Position numbers and translations under genes: made by a program
Part shown: positions 61,989-64,000 of the stretch, one piece after another
Layout of the letters: each line of letters begins with the position of its first letter
Numbering within the stretch: position 1 is the stretch's first letter
Source of the DNA: Gammaproteobacteria bacterium
GTDB lineage: Bacteria > Pseudomonadota > Gammaproteobacteria > Eutrophobiales > Eutrophobiaceae
Assembly: GCA_026710545.1 (NCBI GenBank)
Contig: JAPOQU010000019.1
Location: 1 to 64,000, forward strand
Direction: 5' to 3'
Length of the DNA stretch: 64,000 nt
Notes under the pieces: model-generated
The model's database searches: none
Seen by the model: only the letters and a program-made list of their open reading frames with translations
Told to the model about the DNA's origin: nothing

Positions 61989-63365
61989 TCAACGATAACT
62001 ATCAAGCACCTCGCGTATGATTCCGCACATATCGTCAATTTCCGATTTTTCGATAATGAACGGTGGCGCAATCAACGCCGCATCTCCCGTGGTCTTGACA
62101 TGTACGCCGGCATCAAACAGGCGCTTCTGGAAGTCGTGGCCTCGCATGCCCGGTCTCTCTTCAACCAACAGCTCAATAGCAGCCAGCATACCGTAACCGC
62201 GGATGTCCGTGATCAGCGGATGCTCCTGCAGGGCAAAAACTGAATCGAGAAAGTAACCGGAGAGGTCTTTGGCCCGTTGAAACAAGTTTTCCTTCTCATA
62301 AATATCCAGGGTTGCCAGGCTTGCAGCACAGGCGGCAGGATGACCTGAATAGGTGTATCCATGGAAGAATTCAATCATGTTCTCTTCGGCGGCGCCTACG
62401 ACGGTATCATATATCCGGTCGTGGACGGCAACCCCCGACATGGGCTGGGCAGCATTCGTCATGGCTTTGGCCATCGTTATGATGTCGGGCGTCACGCCGA
62501 ATTCCTGCGCAGCGAATGCCGAACCGGTGCGCCCGAACCCGGTAATCACCTCATCAAAAACCAGCACTATGTCATATTGATCGCAAATTTCACGCAGTCG
62601 CTCCAGGTAACCTTCAGGAGGCACCAGCACACCCGTGGAACCGGCGATTGGCTCGATGAAACAGGCGGCTATCCGACTCTCGCCGTACGTCTTAATAACC
62701 CGTAACAGATCGTCGGCAAGGTCTTCACCGCCGTCACCGGGTTGACCTTTGATAAATTTCCGGTCGGGTGTTGCCGTACTGCGCATATATGCCACACCCG
62801 GCAGGACACTGGTGAAAGCCTCCCTGTTTTTGACGATTCCGGCGAGTGACGTACCCCCGATATTCACTCCGTGATAAGCCCGTTCACGGGAAACAAATAT
62901 GTTCTTTTGCGATTGCCGTCTCGCAAAGTTATAAGCCATGACAATTTTCATGGCCGTATCAACGGCTTCCGAGCCCGAATTTCCATAGAAGATGTGATTC
63001 AACGGTTCCGGAGTTATGGCCGCTAAACGCCTTGCCAGTTCGAACGATTTGGGGTGTCCGCGTAAAAAGGGTGAAGTATAATCAAGTACCTGAAGCTGCT
63101 CATGCACCGCAGCGGCGATTTCGTGGCGGCAATGACCACAGGGAACGGAAAACAGGCCGGATGAGCCGTCAACAAGGCGTTCACCCCGGTTATTCCATAC
63201 ATGGATCCCTTTCCCTCTTACGATCAGCCGGGGCTCCCGCTTGAAAGATTTATTGTCGGTAAACGGCATCCAGTGGTTTTCCAGGTCAGCACGGGAACAG
63301 TGCCGGTTGGTGATTTCACTTTTATCCGTCATGACATCAGCCACTTCTGCTAATGTAATGATCAT
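61989..63365 (-). CDS. Omega-amino acid:pyruvate aminotransferase (class III)
   Basis: The protein has 458 residues from ATG 63365, chosen for its AGGTGA ribosome site; GTG 63374 is in frame. The class III PLP enzyme shows the omega-APT pattern L-E-N-H-W-M-P-F-T, Y-G-N-S-G-S-E-A-V-D-T-A, E-R-A-Y-H-G, L-V-F-D-E-V-I-T-G-F-G-R-T-G and M-A-K-A-M-T-N-A-A-Q-P with the Schiff-base Lys. It moves the terminal amino group of substrates such as beta-alanine, taurine or diamines to pyruvate. The divergent MocR regulator strengthens the idea of an inducible amine-catabolic unit. Confidence 0.87.
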   Translation of the reverse strand: MIITLAEVADVMTDKSEITNRHCSRADLENHWMPFTDNKSFKREPRLIVRGKGIHVWNNRGERLVDGSSGLFSVPCGHCRHEIAAAVHEQLQVLDYTSPFLRGHPKSFELARRLAAITPEPLNHIFYGNSGSEAVDTAMKIVMAYNFARRQSQKNIFVSRERAYHGVNIGGTSLAGIVKNREAFTSVLPGVAYMRSTATPDRKFIKGQPGDGGEDLADDLLRVIKTYGESRIAACFIEPIAGSTGVLVPPEGYLERLREICDQYDIVLVFDEVITGFGRTGSAFAAQEFGVTPDIITMAKAMTNAAQPMSGVAVHDRIYDTVVGAAEENMIEFFHGYTYSGHPAACAASLATLDIYEKENLFQRAKDLSGYFLDSVFALQEHPLITDIRGYGMLAAIELLVEERPGMRGHDFQKRLFDAGVHVKTTGDAALIAPPFIIEKSEIDDMCGIIREVLDSYR

Positions 63366-63457
63366 TTTATTCACCTGTATAATGTGATTATGCCAACTTT
63401 ATCTTGCCGGTCACCGAAGATATTACGGGGCGGCCCTGTCCTCAGGTAGTGCCAGAA

Positions 63458-64000
63458 ATGAGTAAGCGATCACACCAGCTAATGTGGACACAACTGATAC
63501 AACTGGAAGGGTCTGCCCAGGAAAGTTTGCAGATGCAAGTGAGAAAAGGGCTTACCAGGGCAATACTTGAAGGCAGGATAAGCATGGATTTACCGCTCCC
63601 TTCAGGTCGTGAACTGGCCCAGCAACTGAAAGTCTCCCGCAATACGATCGTGCTGGCCTATCAACGCCTTGTGGATGAAGGCTACCTTATCAGCCGGGAG
63701 AGACAAGGCTATTTTGTCAATCCGGCGATTCTCAGGTCCACACCACTGTTTCAAGATGAGCAGGAAATAACTGCTACAGGCACACCGAATTGGCAGACCC
63801 GGCTTAATATCGACCTCTCTGTACAACGTAACATTCAAAAACCGGTTGACTGGCAAACATACAAATATCCTTTTATCTACGGCCAGTCAGACCCTGCCTT
63901 ATTTCCCATAGCAGATTGGCGGGAATGTGTACGCCAGTCGCAGAGTGTGGCCCTGATTGCAGCAGGGAGTCTGGACTACATTGACCAGGATGATGAAGTG
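63458..64000 (+). CDS. MocR/GntR-family regulator (right-truncated by window)
   Basis: The frame from ATG 63458 stays open to the window end (181 codons). A winged helix GntR domain is evident: P-S-G-R-E-L-A-Q-Q-L-K-V-S-R-N-T-I-V-L-A-Y-Q-R-L (here joined across R-N), E-G-Y, and R-Q-G-Y-F-V. The following segment I-Y-G-Q-S-D-P-A-L-F-P-I-A-D-W is the start of the class I aminotransferase-like effector domain of MocR proteins, which bind PLP and amine effectors. TauR/GabR-type regulation of the divergent aminotransferase gene 92 bp away is likely. Confidence 0.88.
   Translation, partial: MSKRSHQLMWTQLIQLEGSAQESLQMQVRKGLTRAILEGRISMDLPLPSGRELAQQLKVSRNTIVLAYQRLVDEGYLISRERQGYFVNPAILRSTPLFQDEQEITATGTPNWQTRLNIDLSVQRNIQKPVDWQTYKYPFIYGQSDPALFPIADWRECVRQSQSVALIAAGSLDYIDQDDEV

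Noticed and set aside
1-64000. tRNA, rRNA, CRISPR arrays, prophage or intact insertion sequences
   Set aside because: No cloverleaf ends, rRNA-like segments, regularly spaced repeats, integrase or transposase genes could be recognised on either strand.

Overview
The window looks like a gammaproteobacterial chromosome of moderately high GC. The main evidence is a housekeeping block at about 35.5-48.3 kb: gatB-gatA-gatC on the minus strand, divergent from mreB-mreC-mreD-mrdA-rodA-mltB-rlpA-dacA-dat on the plus strand. TonB-dependent receptors, Tat substrates and a p-cresol-methylhydroxylase-type flavocytochrome point to a Gram-negative, aerobic aromatic or lipid degrader. The family or genus cannot be fixed from the sequence. 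I found no rRNA, tRNA, CRISPR array, prophage or intact transposase.

Region 1 (1-35.5 kb) is an accessory catabolic island. It holds two TonB-dependent receptors, three MFS carriers, one sodium symporter and many oxidoreductases: two GlcD-like FAD oxidases, a CurA-like reductase, a flavin amine oxidase, an FAD monooxygenase and a PCMH-like flavoprotein with its cytochrome. It also holds two VOC proteins, three cupin proteins, small ligand-binding-fold proteins and two very unusual tandem alpha/beta hydrolases. Several families occur in pairs (tandem hydrolases, FAD oxidases, exported bicupins, TonB receptors), so the island looks like a duplicated or elaborated pathway for a substrate I cannot name. 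No transcriptional regulator is encoded in it. Three of its intergenic regions share the sequence TTATAACATT, a candidate operator.

Region 2 (35.5-48.3 kb) is core: the Gln/Asn-tRNA amidotransferase and the rod-shape/peptidoglycan elongation operon. mreC appears to use a non-canonical start codon.

Region 3 (48.3-60.8 kb) is centred on hydroquinone catabolism. It has a two-subunit hydroquinone 1,2-dioxygenase (HapCD/PnpCD type, with iron ligands visible), a TetR regulator, a second and unrelated PcpA/LinE-type hydroquinone dioxygenase, a maleylacetate reductase and a fused 3-oxoacid CoA-transferase. Together these would take hydroquinone to 3-oxoadipyl-CoA. A remnant of a glutathionyl-hydroquinone reductase lies between the two dioxygenase units. 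The plus-strand operon continues into a MauE/MauD-like pair with no amine dehydrogenase, then a citrate synthase and a phosphotransacetylase.

Region 4 (60.8-64 kb) holds an adenosine-deaminase-like protein that lacks the usual catalytic glutamate, an omega-amino-acid:pyruvate aminotransferase and a divergent MocR-type regulator cut by the window edge.

Short palindromes of two related kinds (GGGGACAGA... and TTTGGGGTCAGAG...) are scattered through regions 1 and 3 but absent from the core block. One forms the last codons of a reductase gene.
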